Source: Candidatus Nitrosocosmicus agrestis (GTDB lineage Archaea; Thermoproteota; Nitrososphaeria; Nitrososphaerales; Nitrososphaeraceae). From it: a stretch of DNA of 64,000 nucleotides. The notes beneath the pieces were generated by a model, which had not been told where the DNA came from, did not search any database, and saw only the letters and a list, made by a program, of their open reading frames with translations. Shown here one piece after another: positions 39,749 through 48,108 of this stretch. The stretch lies in contig NZ_VUYS01000006.1 of assembly GCF_008389435.1 (NCBI RefSeq), positions 62,001-126,000 on the forward strand. Direction: 5' to 3'. Numbering within the stretch: position 1 is the first letter of the stretch; the number at the start of each line of letters is the position of its first letter. The position numbers and the translations under genes are program-made.

Positions 39749-40888
39749 ATGGCAATCAAAAATATTACTGTATTAGGATCTGGAATCATGGGCCATGGAA
39801 TTGCCCAAGTATCTGCAATGGCAGGTTACAAAGTTAATCTCAGGGATATTGATCAAAAATTTCTGAATAAGGCAATGCAAAAAATTAAATGGTCATTGGA
39901 AAAACTAACAGAAAAGTCCAAAATTACCAAGATGGATGCAGAAAAATACATTAACAATATTACTCCAACGGTCGATCTAAAGACTGCAACTAAAGAAGCG
40001 GATTTAATAATCGAAGCTGTCCCAGAAGACTTTAACCTTAAAAAAAAGGTTTATGGTGAGTTAGAGGGTTTATCCAGTGAGAATACCATCTTTGCATCCA
40101 ATACAAGTACGTTGCCTATCTCAGAACTAAGTTCATTGACTTCACGTCCTCAAAAATTCATTGGTATTCATTTTTTTAACCCCCCTCAACTCATGAAATT
40201 AGTCGAAGTCATACCAGGTATTGGAACGGATGAAATTGTTACAAAAGAGTTAACTGCATTTGTAAAAAGTCTAAATAAACAGCCAGTAATATGCAAAAAA
40301 GACGTCTCAGGCTTCATCGTCAATCGTATATTTATACCTCTTGTGCATGAGGCACTTTACTCATTGGATAGAGACCACGTTTCCATGGAAATAATTGATT
40401 CAGCTGTAAAATACAAGTTGGATTTTCCAATGGGAATTTTTGAATTGGCCGACTATACAGGACTAGATGTAATTTACAAAGCTTCATTTGAAATGAATTT
40501 AAGAGACAAGAATGTCTTAAGAATGCATCCCTCAGTAAAAGTGCTATTTGACAAAAATGAGCTAGGTCAAAAAACCGGGAAGGGATTTTACACATACCAA
40601 GGGGAAAATTATGAAAGAATTAACCTTACACCTGAAAAGGCTTCTCAGTATGACATTAGTTCTATTTTAGGTGTAGCAGCAAACAATGCATCTTGGCTTC
40701 TGGAAAATGAAGTCTGTACTAAGGCAGACCTAGATACTGCGCTTAAGTTGGGAATGGGGATGAAAACAGAAATTTTTGAATTAGTAAGTAAGAATGGTAC
40801 CGAAAAATTGGTTAGACATTTACTGGAGCTTGAAAAATGTGAGGGGGATTTTTACAAACCAAATGATTATTTAAGATCTATAGTATAA
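39749..40888 (+). CDS. 3-hydroxyacyl-CoA dehydrogenase, probable (S)-3-hydroxybutyryl-CoA dehydrogenase
   Basis: The 379-residue protein opens with the Rossmann motif LGSGIMGHGIAQVSAMAGY. It has the family signature with His and Glu in the catalytic pair ('FIGIHFFNPPQLMKLVEVIPG') and 'DVSGFIVNRI'; the C-terminal domain has 'GIFELADYTGLDVIYK'. In thaumarchaea such enzymes oxidise 3-hydroxybutyryl-CoA to acetoacetyl-CoA in the 3-hydroxypropionate/4-hydroxybutyrate cycle. It stands alone; enoyl-CoA hydratase is not next to it. Confidence 0.9.
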   Translation: MAIKNITVLGSGIMGHGIAQVSAMAGYKVNLRDIDQKFLNKAMQKIKWSLEKLTEKSKITKMDAEKYINNITPTVDLKTATKEADLIIEAVPEDFNLKKKVYGELEGLSSENTIFASNTSTLPISELSSLTSRPQKFIGIHFFNPPQLMKLVEVIPGIGTDEIVTKELTAFVKSLNKQPVICKKDVSGFIVNRIFIPLVHEALYSLDRDHVSMEIIDSAVKYKLDFPMGIFELADYTGLDVIYKASFEMNLRDKNVLRMHPSVKVLFDKNELGQKTGKGFYTYQGENYERINLTPEKASQYDISSILGVAANNASWLLENEVCTKADLDTALKLGMGMKTEIFELVSKNGTEKLVRHLLELEKCEGDFYKPNDYLRSIV

Positions 40889-40998
40889 ATTCTTTTTTCC
40901 TTTTAAAAGAAAGATTTCGACCAGCAGTGGTTGTAAATATTAAGATTCTAATGGCATGTCACTCCTTTTGTTTCTTTAAATAACTTTCAAAGATAGCG

Positions 40999-41529
40999 TT
41001 AGCAAGCCTTCTGTAATTTATTAATTAAATGATCAACAGCTATCACAGGATCATTGATATATTCTATTTCAATTCGTTTCCTCTCGTCTAAATATTTTCC
41101 ACCATAAATATCAGATACTCCACCACTCCCCCGAATTGCAACCATCGGTTTCCTTGTCATGTAGCCTACACAAAGTTCAATTAAAGTACCAACTCCTCCA
41201 CCTACCGAAATAATTCCGTCAGATGAATATGCAACTATGAAATCTCTTGAGAGTCCTATCCCGGTGCTAATAACTGCATCACAATATTCATTAGCCTCAT
41301 CTGGGCAATTCTGGGGAACAATCCCAATCGCAAAACCATTATGGTCTCTAACCCCCTTGCAAGATGCCTGCATCACCCCCCCTAGGCCACCGCTAATCAG
41401 GATGGCTTTTCTCTTAGCAATTTCGGAGCCTAAAGTATACGCAAGATTGAGGGTTTCATTGCTTATATTGATGGTACTACCACTATTGTATCCTATGACT
41501 CCGATTTGTAACTTTTTCAATAAGAGCAT
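40999..41529 (-). CDS. LOG-family / TIGR00725 Rossmann protein
   Basis: A 176-residue protein with 'ISGGLGGVMQASCKGVRDHNGFAIGIVP' and 'SVGGGVGTLIELCVGYMTRKPMVAIRGSGG', the LOG-like/molybdenum-cofactor-carrier motifs. LOG enzymes free cytokinin nucleobases from nucleotides; related short proteins bind molybdenum cofactor or have unknown jobs. Which of these applies is not visible. It starts at ATG 41529 and lies head-to-head with the Sec61-beta gene. Confidence 0.8.
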   Translation of the reverse strand: MLLLKKLQIGVIGYNSGSTINISNETLNLAYTLGSEIAKRKAILISGGLGGVMQASCKGVRDHNGFAIGIVPQNCPDEANEYCDAVISTGIGLSRDFIVAYSSDGIISVGGGVGTLIELCVGYMTRKPMVAIRGSGGVSDIYGGKYLDERKRIEIEYINDPVIAVDHLINKLQKAC

Positions 41530-41626
41530 CTTGTGAAATATTTTTATAAATTAGTTTGGCTTTAGTCATTTATGACACCAATTTCTATACAGTAATGTAT
41601 TTATTTCCAACATGATAATTTTAAAT

Positions 41627-41797
41627 ATGAGTAAGAAGGCGAAAAAGAATGCACCGTTACCGGCATCCAGTGCTGGATTATTAAGATTTTTTGAAGATGA
41701 AACTAAAGGGATTAAAGTAAAGCCAGAGATAATCTTAGGAATAGCAGGTGCGCTTATTGCAATATCCATAGTAATCAAGGTTTTGATTCCAGTTTAA
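41627..41797 (+). CDS. secG: Preprotein translocase subunit Sec61-beta (SecG)
   Basis: A 56-residue protein with the archaeal Sec61-beta pattern: a basic N-terminus MSKKAKKNAPLPASSAGLLRFF, a charged linker (EDETKGIKVKPE) and one C-terminal membrane helix (about 36-55). The start is set at ATG 41627, which matches family members; TATTTATT at 41600-41607 is placed for a leaderless transcript. An upstream ATG 41612 adds five non-conserved residues. DUF2070 follows 15 bp downstream. Confidence 0.93.
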   Translation: MSKKAKKNAPLPASSAGLLRFFEDETKGIKVKPEIILGIAGALIAISIVIKVLIPV

Positions 41798-41812
41798 TTT
41801 TTTTGACTGTTA

Positions 41813-43594
41813 ATGAGTGATTTTGAATCAGACAGCGTTTCTAGCCTCCACAAAAGATGGCTTTTTACAAACATAAATCCGTCTTCTGAAAAATTTTCAT
41901 TCTTAATTTCTATATTAAGCCTAGTTACTAATGTAGCCCTTATTAATTTTGTAATCACTCCTCATACAGTTACAGATTTCTTGATCAGTTTTCCTATAAT
42001 TGCCCTAATATTTTCCATAACCTTAGTATTTGACTATTTATCCCTCAGGGGTACACCCTTGAACAGATTTTCAAAGGTACTACATGTTTCAGCATTTGCC
42101 AACCTTTTATGGACATTAACTGTTATAGGCGGATTTATATCAGAATTCATAATTAATACCAATAGTCCAAATATTAATTTTGTACTTCAGGGAATGTTCA
42201 TGGCAATTGGTCTTAGAATAGGGATTTTTGTATCAGTGTTTGGAGCTACCTTAAAAAGAACTATTTTAATATCATTTATCCAACCCTTAATAATTTTTAT
42301 CCTGTTCTCCTTCTTTTACTTCAATCACATTTTTTATACAAATTTTACAGTTTATTTGTTTGGTTCAGTCATATTATTTATTGGAGTTTTGTGGACTATA
42401 GTGGTTGACAGAATAGGAAGACCAAATTTTAAAAGTGCATTCAAGATTCTTCAAGCATTTTTGATTGCATGGACTGAGAATAAATCAGATGAAATGGAAA
42501 AAATTGCAGAAGCAAAAGCTGATCCAAAGGTTGTTAATACACTACATGTAAAGTTCCACCCAGAGTCTCAAAAAGAAATTTCACTCATTCTACCAGAGCT
42601 TCATCCGGGACCATTTAACCCCATTGGGGGAAGTAATTTGCCCTATGACATATTTAGATTTTATTCAAAGTCAGCAATGGTTATGCACAGTATATCAGAT
42701 CATTCTCTAAACGTACCATCCAAAAAAGAAGTTGAAAAGTATCTCAACTCTTTGACACAGAATGCGCATTTAGAATCAGGGGACAAATGTACCGTTCCCA
42801 TAACGATTTCAGAAAAGGATTGTAATTGTAGTGGATTCGCACTTGGAAAGAATGTCATTATTTTATTCTCAAAGTCTCCAAGCGGAATGGAAGATATTCC
42901 ACTTGATGTTAAGATAGATTTGGAGAAATATGCAAAAGAAATTGGATTTGAACAGATTCTGATAATTGATGCCCATAATTCGATGGGCGCAAAGATAGAA
43001 CAAGAAGATATCAAAAGGTTAGTCAAGATTGGAAAAGAATGTTTGCAAAAATTGGTTGTATCGTCACAACATAAGTTTAAGATAGGATATACGAATAGTT
43101 ATCAAAATGAAGACCTTAAGTTCAAAGATTTAGAGAAATTTCCGGATCTTGGTAAAGGTCAATTTGGAGTTCTCGTGATTTCAATCAAAGATGTGGATCA
43201 TTTACTATGTTGGACAGATTCAAACAATATGAAAAATGGCATAAGAGAGAGAATAATCGAGTCTTTAAGAAGCAAAGGATTTAAAATAATAGAAATCTGC
43301 ACATCAGATACTCATGCTACCTCTGGCAAACGGAATACTAAAGGGTACTATACCCTTGGTGACGTAACACCAGTGGAAAGAATAATAGAAGTTCTTGATC
43401 ATTTGGCCATAAGCGCCAAAAATAGGACAAATCCATCCACATTTGAGATTTACAAGACTGAAAGTAGGGTCATGGTCATGGGAAACGATCAATTTGATGA
43501 CTATTCAAATGCTCTCGAAAAATCATTTTTAGTAACTAAAGTATTTCTTGCTGTAACATTCGTTGTATATGTCTCCATGTTGCTATTTACATAG
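41813..43594 (+). CDS. DUF2070-family membrane protein
   Basis: The 593-residue protein has a roughly 190-residue N-terminal membrane part with about six segments, a large soluble domain and a final membrane helix (about 570-592). The soluble part shows DUF2070 text such as 'LPELHPGPFNPIGGSNLPYDIF' and 'LIIDAHNSMGAKIEQEDI'. The family is found only in archaea; its role is unknown. His-rich, nuclease-like positions ('HPGPF', 'DAHNS', 'CTSDTHATSGKRNTKGY') suggest a metal-dependent enzyme, but that is inference. It is likely cotranscribed with Sec61-beta. Confidence 0.9.
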   Translation: MSDFESDSVSSLHKRWLFTNINPSSEKFSFLISILSLVTNVALINFVITPHTVTDFLISFPIIALIFSITLVFDYLSLRGTPLNRFSKVLHVSAFANLLWTLTVIGGFISEFIINTNSPNINFVLQGMFMAIGLRIGIFVSVFGATLKRTILISFIQPLIIFILFSFFYFNHIFYTNFTVYLFGSVILFIGVLWTIVVDRIGRPNFKSAFKILQAFLIAWTENKSDEMEKIAEAKADPKVVNTLHVKFHPESQKEISLILPELHPGPFNPIGGSNLPYDIFRFYSKSAMVMHSISDHSLNVPSKKEVEKYLNSLTQNAHLESGDKCTVPITISEKDCNCSGFALGKNVIILFSKSPSGMEDIPLDVKIDLEKYAKEIGFEQILIIDAHNSMGAKIEQEDIKRLVKIGKECLQKLVVSSQHKFKIGYTNSYQNEDLKFKDLEKFPDLGKGQFGVLVISIKDVDHLLCWTDSNNMKNGIRERIIESLRSKGFKIIEICTSDTHATSGKRNTKGYYTLGDVTPVERIIEVLDHLAISAKNRTNPSTFEIYKTESRVMVMGNDQFDDYSNALEKSFLVTKVFLAVTFVVYVSMLLFT

Positions 43595-43621
43595 GGTAAT
43601 TGTAAGAATTAATTACATGAG

Positions 43622-43696
43622 TGGATGAGGAGAGATTTGAACTCTCGACCACCTGTGTGTGAGACAGGTATCCTAACCAGCCTAGACTACCCATCC
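43622..43696 (-). tRNA. tRNA-Val(CAC)
   Basis: The 75-nt minus-strand sequence folds as a cloverleaf: acceptor GGATGGG pairs with CTCATCC (one G-U), the anticodon arm is CCTGT-CTCACAC-ACAGG with anticodon CAC, and the T-arm contains GTTCAAATC. No intron; CCA is not encoded. A box A (ATATTAAA on the plus strand at 43718-43725) lies 25 bases upstream, so transcription starts close to the mature 5' end. Confidence 0.95.
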
Positions 43697-43717
43697 TTTC
43701 ATAGAACTCAATAATTG

Positions 43718-43725
43718 ATATTAAA
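43718..43725 (-). promoter_or_regulatory. tRNA-Val TATA box
   Basis: TTTAATAT on the minus strand is centred 25 bases before the tRNA 5' end. Confidence 0.5.
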
Positions 43726-43801
43726 AAACATTAATTAATCTTTGTTTGTAATCGACCCATAAAAAAGGATTTGTTCAAATTGATTTTCCTATGTTTTTAT
43801 C

Positions 43802-45058
43802 TCAAGTTCCTTCACCATACTCATTTATGTAGGTATTTTGGCTCTCAGATAACTTGTCAATAGAAATACCCATCGATTCGAGTTTTAAACTGGCAATGAG
43901 CAAATCCTGCTCTTTGTCTATATTATAAATTCTATTTTCAAACTTGCCTTTATTCTTAACAAGATTGAGGACTGACAAGAATTGGTTAGCAAAACTCATA
44001 TCCATGACTTCAGAGGGATGACCTTCAGCAGCGACCAAATTGACCAATCGGCCCTCTCCAATAAGATTAACTTTCTTTTGATTGTTTAAAATGTATTGCT
44101 CGACGTTTTCGTTAATCGCCTTGCTGCTTTTGGAAATCGTAGTAAGGTCATCTATAGAAATTTCTACATTAAAATGCCCTGCATTAGCCAAAATTACACC
44201 ATCTTTCATCGTTTCAAAATGAGACCCAGTAATAACATCTTTACAACCTGTAGATGTGATAAATACATCACCGGCAGAAGCAGCATCCTGCATGGTCTTT
44301 ACCATAAACCCATCCATTCTAGCTTTTAATGCATTTATCGGATCAATCTCGGTAACAATAACTGAAGCTCCAAATCCTCTAGCCCTACTAGCAATCCCTT
44401 TTCCAACGTGTCCATACCCGGCGACAACTACAGTTTTCCCTGATAATAAGACATTTGTGGCACGTATGATTCCATCCAAAGCCGACTGGCCGGTTCCGTA
44501 AACATTATCAAAATCATGTTTTGTTTCCGCATCATTAACCGCTACTATCGGGTAGCCTAACTTTGAGTTTTTCTCCAAGGCCTTGAGTCGTTGTACGCCG
44601 GTGGTGGTCTCTTCGGTACCTCCCTTAATATTTTTTCCATATTTGTCCAAATTCTTATGAAATTCAATCGTCAAATCTGCTCCATCATCTATTGTAATGT
44701 CAGGATTAAATTTTAAAACTGAGTATATATCATCATAATACTCCTTATTGTTAACCCCTCGGCTTGCGAAAATAGATAATCCTTCATCCTTGACTAGCGA
44801 GGCAGCAATATCATCATTAGTGCTTAAAGGATTACATCCTGACCATGCTACAGTAGCACCTGCTGCAGCAAGAGTTTTAGTTAATACGGCGGTCTCCTTA
44901 GTTACGTGTAAGCAGCCCCCTACTACAACATCTTTTAAAGGTTTGGAATCCTCATATTTTTTCATCAAGGATAATAATACAGGCATATGGGACTCTGCCC
45001 ATTCAATTTTCTTCTTACCTTTATCAGCAAGAGAAATATCTTTAATTCTATATTCCAT
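43802..45058 (-). CDS. ahcY: S-adenosylhomocysteine hydrolase
   Basis: The 418-residue enzyme has 'CLHVTKETAVLTKTLAAAGA' near the start, the substrate-binding 'DDGADLTIEFHK', 'TGVQRLKAL', and the NAD site 'KTVVVAGYGHVGKGIASRARGFGASVIVTE'. It ends with the typical Lys/Tyr-containing segment. It splits SAH into adenosine and homocysteine, clearing the by-product of the many methyltransferases in this genome. It is 40 bp from the divergent glycosylase gene. Confidence 0.96.
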   Translation of the reverse strand: MEYRIKDISLADKGKKKIEWAESHMPVLLSLMKKYEDSKPLKDVVVGGCLHVTKETAVLTKTLAAAGATVAWSGCNPLSTNDDIAASLVKDEGLSIFASRGVNNKEYYDDIYSVLKFNPDITIDDGADLTIEFHKNLDKYGKNIKGGTEETTTGVQRLKALEKNSKLGYPIVAVNDAETKHDFDNVYGTGQSALDGIIRATNVLLSGKTVVVAGYGHVGKGIASRARGFGASVIVTEIDPINALKARMDGFMVKTMQDAASAGDVFITSTGCKDVITGSHFETMKDGVILANAGHFNVEISIDDLTTISKSSKAINENVEQYILNNQKKVNLIGEGRLVNLVAAEGHPSEVMDMSFANQFLSVLNLVKNKGKFENRIYNIDKEQDLLIASLKLESMGISIDKLSESQNTYINEYGEGT

Positions 45059-45101
45059 GAATAAAAAAATATAGACACCTTATATTACTTTAACACAAAG
45101 A

Positions 45102-45734
45102 ATGAGACTAAGCAGAGATTTTTTCGAACGGGAGACTCATAAGGTAGCACAATCATTGATTGGGAAATTATTAGTTAAACATGTCACATTCTTTGGACAA
45201 TATATTAGGCTTAGTGGAATAATAACTGAAACAGAGGCATACGGCTTTATTGATGATCAGGCCAGTCATGCATACAAAGGTATGACAACTAGAAATATGG
45301 CGATGTTTGGTAACGCTGGAACGGCATATATTTATTTTATATATGGTAATCATTATTGTATGAACATAGTTGCCAAAGAAAGAAACTCTTTGGCGGGCGC
45401 GGTCTTAATTAGATCATTAGAACCAATTGAAGGAATAGGTGTTATGAAAATACTACGAAGATCAATGCATCTTTTTAACTTAACATCAGGTCCGGGAAAA
45501 TTAACCCAGGCATTTAAAATAGGAAATAGACACAACCGTTTTGACCTCGTAGAGAATACGAATAAATATTTTTACGTAGAGGAAAATGGTATAGAAAAGG
45601 ACTTTATAATTGTTCAGTCCCGTCGAATTGGCATAACATCAGAGACTGAAAGAAAATGGAGGTTTACAATGCATGTGAAGGAACCAGGTGTTTCAAGATA
45701 TAGTCCAAGTAAATACTTGTCTAAATCAAGCTAA
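45102..45734 (+). CDS. 3-methyladenine DNA glycosylase (AAG/MPG family)
   Basis: A 210-residue protein with the MPG-family opening 'LSRDFFERETHKVAQSLIGKLLV', the catalytic 'ETEAYGFIDDQASHAYKGMTTRNMAMFG' with the conserved Glu, 'AYIYFIYGNHYCMNIVAKE' and 'GAVLIRSLEPIEG'. It removes alkylated purines from DNA. This monofunctional AAG type is mainly known from bacteria and eukaryotes, so it may have been acquired. It begins at ATG 45102. Confidence 0.93.
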   Translation: MRLSRDFFERETHKVAQSLIGKLLVKHVTFFGQYIRLSGIITETEAYGFIDDQASHAYKGMTTRNMAMFGNAGTAYIYFIYGNHYCMNIVAKERNSLAGAVLIRSLEPIEGIGVMKILRRSMHLFNLTSGPGKLTQAFKIGNRHNRFDLVENTNKYFYVEENGIEKDFIIVQSRRIGITSETERKWRFTMHVKEPGVSRYSPSKYLSKSS

Positions 45735-45806
45735 ATTTTAATTACCAAACGGATTAAATGAGTAAACTAGATTTGATATATATCACTATTGCAACAGAAC
45801 ACTAAG

Positions 45807-46133
45807 ATGCCTCTCAAGGACTTTCTTGTACCTGAAGAACATGTTAAATTCATCTGTAAAAGGGATATTGAATATGAGAATAAAAAATATGACCTTTTCA
45901 TAACAAATAAAAGAATTGTACTCTATAGAGAAAGTGGTTTGATCAACAAGTCTGAAGATGTTATTTGCGAAAAAATTGAAAGACTTCAAGGATTGGAATA
46001 CAAAGAAAAGAGAGGCTTGTTAAATTTAGCAAAAATTTCAATAAATGGCGGGATTAAAATTGATATTAAGGGTCCTTCGAAAGAGGTTAAGAATATGTTC
46101 CAAGTCCTAGAATGTCTAATAAATTCGAAGTAG
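45807..46133 (+). CDS. Small PH-domain-like protein
   Basis: A roughly 108-residue protein starting MPLKDFLVPEEHVKFICK. Its pattern of alternating beta strands, 'YDLFITNKRIVLYRESG' and a final amphipathic helix (KEVKNMFQVLECLINSK), resembles bacterial/archaeal PH domains. The start is set at ATG 45807, because a GATATATAT element at 45775-45783 then gives a leaderless transcript; TTG 45789 would add six residues. Function unknown, perhaps lipid or protein binding. Confidence 0.65.
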   Translation: MPLKDFLVPEEHVKFICKRDIEYENKKYDLFITNKRIVLYRESGLINKSEDVICEKIERLQGLEYKEKRGLLNLAKISINGGIKIDIKGPSKEVKNMFQVLECLINSK

Positions 46134-46148
46134 GAAAAGTAATTTCTC

Positions 46149-47123
46149 TTATGAAAAAACCTTTCCAAATATAACTTTAAGATCATCTAACCTTTTGTCA
46201 TTGCCGTTGTCATTGTCATTGCCGTTGTCATTGTCATTGCCGTTGTCATTGTCATTGCCGTTGTCATTGTCATTGCCGTTGTCATTGTCATTGCCGTTGT
46301 CATTGTCATTGCCGTTGTCATTGTCATTGCCGTTGTCATTGTCATTGCCGTTGTCATTGTCATTGCCGTTGTCATTGTCATTGCCGTTGTCATTGTCATT
46401 GCCGTTGTCATTGTCATTGCCGTTGTCATTGTCATTGCCGTTGTCATTGTCATTGTCATTGCCGTTAGAAGAACCTGGCTTACCAAGTAAATTTCCTAGT
46501 TGATTTTCATAGTCATCAGACAAGTTAGGATTTCCCAAATTTTCTGATTCTTCAAAATTAGTGTACTTGTGATTAGGCAGTATAGTAGACTTTGAGCTTT
46601 GCAAGTTGGTGTCAGTGTTTATTTTCTTTAATGGAATAGCATCAGATATTTTTGAAGTTGAAGATAGGCTTGGATCAGGGGCTATAGAAAAGTTGGTCAT
46701 ATTTTTGCAACAGGTATTGTTTGATGGGGTAATAACGTTTTTCTCATTTTCGGTGTTTATTTTCTTTAATGGAATAGCATCAGATATTTTTGAAGTTGAA
46801 GATAGGCTTGGATCAGGGGCTATAGAAAAGTTGGTCATATTTTTGCAACAGGTATTGTTTGATGGGGTAATAACGTTTTTCTCATTTTCGGTGTTTATTT
46901 TCTTTAATGGAATAGCATCAGATATTTTTGAAGTTGAAGATAGGCTTGGATCAGGGGCTATAGAAAAGTTGGTCATATTTTTGCAACAGGTATTGTTTGA
47001 GGGGGTAATAATTTCAATTGCTTGTACATGGAGACTGAAGAGTGAGATAGTCATCCCAAATAGAAGAAGAATAGGAATAATTAATAAAAATAAAATCAAA
47101 TATTTGATGGGATACATTAACAA
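46149..47123 (-). CDS. Secreted repeat protein with dicysteine repeats and Asn/Asp/Gly tail
   Basis: The 324-residue protein has a hydrophobic N-terminus (about 8-32) that acts as a signal or anchor. Next come three 46-residue repeats, each with 'PSNNTCCKNMTNFSIAPDPS' and 'SKISDAIPLKKINT' and a vicinal Cys pair. An acidic linker (about 170-225) follows, and then a C-terminal region of about 15 hexapeptide NDNDNG copies, ending in a basic KRLDDLKVIFGKVFS. Long Asn/Asp/Gly repeats can bind calcium or act as a flexible spacer. The repeats are almost identical in DNA, so they have expanded recently. The frame is also open on the other strand because both units are multiples of 3. Confidence 0.7.
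   Translation of the reverse strand: MLMYPIKYLILFLLIIPILLLFGMTISLFSLHVQAIEIITPSNNTCCKNMTNFSIAPDPSLSSTSKISDAIPLKKINTENEKNVITPSNNTCCKNMTNFSIAPDPSLSSTSKISDAIPLKKINTENEKNVITPSNNTCCKNMTNFSIAPDPSLSSTSKISDAIPLKKINTDTNLQSSKSTILPNHKYTNFEESENLGNPNLSDDYENQLGNLLGKPGSSNGNDNDNDNGNDNDNGNDNDNGNDNDNGNDNDNGNDNDNGNDNDNGNDNDNGNDNDNGNDNDNGNDNDNGNDNDNGNDNDNGNDNDNGNDKRLDDLKVIFGKVFS
46199..46464. repeat. 18-bp tandem repeat (about 14 copies)
   Basis: A unit of 18 bases (GCCGTTGTCATTGTCATT) recurs without change at steps of exactly 18 from 46203 to 46437. One last interval of 24 contains an extra TTGTCA. It encodes NDNDNG hexapeptides on the minus strand. Identity of the copies indicates ongoing slippage and length variation. 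Confidence 0.95.
46615..47010. repeat. 138-bp tandem repeat (about 2.9 copies)
   Basis: Copies begin at 46615, 46753 and 46891, exactly 138 bases apart, and are almost identical (one G/T change near 47000 is evident, GATGGGGT versus GAGGGGGT). Each unit encodes a 46-residue repeat with a CC pair in the protein at 46149-47123. Confidence 0.95.
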
Positions 47124-47493
47124 GTAGAATTATTAAATAAGATATAGGAGTTAATCATAATTGAACATGATAATCATTTTGTTATCATATGAAAGTAGAT
47201 TATATTGTGATCATGTAACAGTAAATGGTTGATAATAATAGATGCATTACCAATATTACTCATTAGTAACAATATCAAATCAAGGACATCGAAAATCATT
47301 AGAGCCTCATTCAGAATTTTTTTAAAAATGTCTAGTTATTTGGTCAATACTTTCTTGGGATAAAAACGGAACTTCTTTCTTAGATTTTTAATTTTATAAT
47401 CAAATTTTAATCAAAAATCAATTTTTTCAAATGAAAATTTGAAAATATAATCGTTATGGGCTAACTTTAGCAAAATAGCTAAAAGTCTAAAAG
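47124..47493. other. Intergenic region with several small palindromes
   Basis: About 370 AT-rich bases between two minus-strand genes. It contains TGATAA/TTATCA arms near 47170, TTACT-CATT-AGTAA near 47260, and a 9-bp hairpin TTTTCAAAT-GAAA-ATTTGAAAA at 47424-47445. Promoter of the repeat-protein gene must lie at its left side. No gene seen. Confidence 0.45.
47424..47445 (-). terminator. Possible terminator hairpin after OB-fold gene
   Basis: A 9-bp stem with a 4-base loop lies about 50 bases beyond the stop of the OB-fold gene, and T-rich sequence follows on the minus strand. Confidence 0.35.
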
Positions 47494-47793
47494 TTATTCG
47501 TCCAAAACCGATATCTTACCATATCGTCCAATGTTAAGACTATTCTCTCCCCTAAAGGCCTGTGTATAACCATTCTCTATCCCTATTTTATCACCTTCTT
47601 TAACCATTTTAATTTGGTCATCCCACAACGAGAGCTTGATACTACCGGTATCGTCAGAAATTATTGCATCAGCCACCAGTGCCGAACCACCTGCTCGCAA
47701 ATTAACAGTTCTAGGCTCACTAATCTTTTCAATTGTTCCTTGGACGGTTACATGCCTCATATCATTTGTTAGTTCATTTATCTTCATAGTCAT
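47494..47793 (-). CDS. OB-fold nucleic-acid-binding protein (RPA/SSB-like)
   Basis: A 99-residue single OB-fold: 'TVQGTIEKISEPRTVN', 'ALVADAIISDDTGSIKLSLWDDQIKMVKEGDKIGIENGYTQAFRGENSLNIGRYGKI' is the typical RPA/SSB series of strands with the conserved Trp. Related small proteins bind single-stranded DNA in thaumarchaea. Two Met codons (47793 and 47787) can serve as start. It is divergent from tRNA-Leu. Confidence 0.88.
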   Translation of the reverse strand: MTMKINELTNDMRHVTVQGTIEKISEPRTVNLRAGGSALVADAIISDDTGSIKLSLWDDQIKMVKEGDKIGIENGYTQAFRGENSLNIGRYGKISVLDE

Positions 47794-47886
47794 CGTTTAT
47801 CTCTTCAGATCTAATCAATATAAAATTTTGGCATTTAATTGTTTGTTAAAAGCTTACAAATGAAATAAACCAAAAAGATCAAAAGA

Positions 47887-47894
47887 TTATAAAT
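47887..47894 (+). promoter_or_regulatory. tRNA-Leu TATA box
   Basis: TTATAAAT is centred 29 bases before the mature tRNA 5' end. Confidence 0.5.
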
Positions 47895-47919
47895 CAGGGG
47901 ATTATTCATTATCAGAAAA

Positions 47920-48018
47920 GGAGGAGTCGCGTAGCCTGGTCAAACGCGCAGGACTCAAGATATAAAATAAGAAATCCCGTCCTTTAGGGGTTCGTGGGTT
48001 CGAATCCCACCTCCTCCA
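47920..48018 (+). tRNA. tRNA-Leu(CAA) with intron
   Basis: The acceptor stem GGAGGAG (47920-47926) pairs with CTCCTCC (48011-48017), A48018 is the discriminator, and the T-arm GTGGGTTCGAATCCCAC is perfect. The anticodon region reads CAGGA-CTCAAG, giving anticodon CAA. It is then interrupted by ATATAAAATAAGAA (47960-47973), a 14-base insertion at the canonical position 37/38, and resumes with A-TCCCG and the long class II variable arm. Without the insertion the tRNA is 85 nt, the normal size for Leu. One A-C mismatch (28/42) remains in the anticodon stem. Intron limits are inferred. Confidence 0.88.
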
Positions 48019-48108
48019 CTATTAATTTTAAGTAGATGTAACACAGCGATTAATCAAATCAACCAAATCATTGTTTAAATTAAATCAATGTTGCAACAAA
48101 AATGGGAT

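Noticed and set aside
46199-46464. CRISPR array
   Set aside because: The repeats are contiguous 18-bp copies without unique spacers and lie inside a coding frame; no cas genes are present.
46187-46503. Open frames reading (MTTAMT)n on the minus strand and (LPLSLS)n on the plus strand
   Set aside because: Other frames of the 18-bp repeat; the NDNDNG frame is continuous with a protein that has a signal peptide and linker.
46606-47127. 173-codon open frame on the plus strand opposite the repeat protein
   Set aside because: The 138-bp unit is a multiple of three, so the opposite strand stays open by repetition; signal peptide and composition favour the minus-strand protein.
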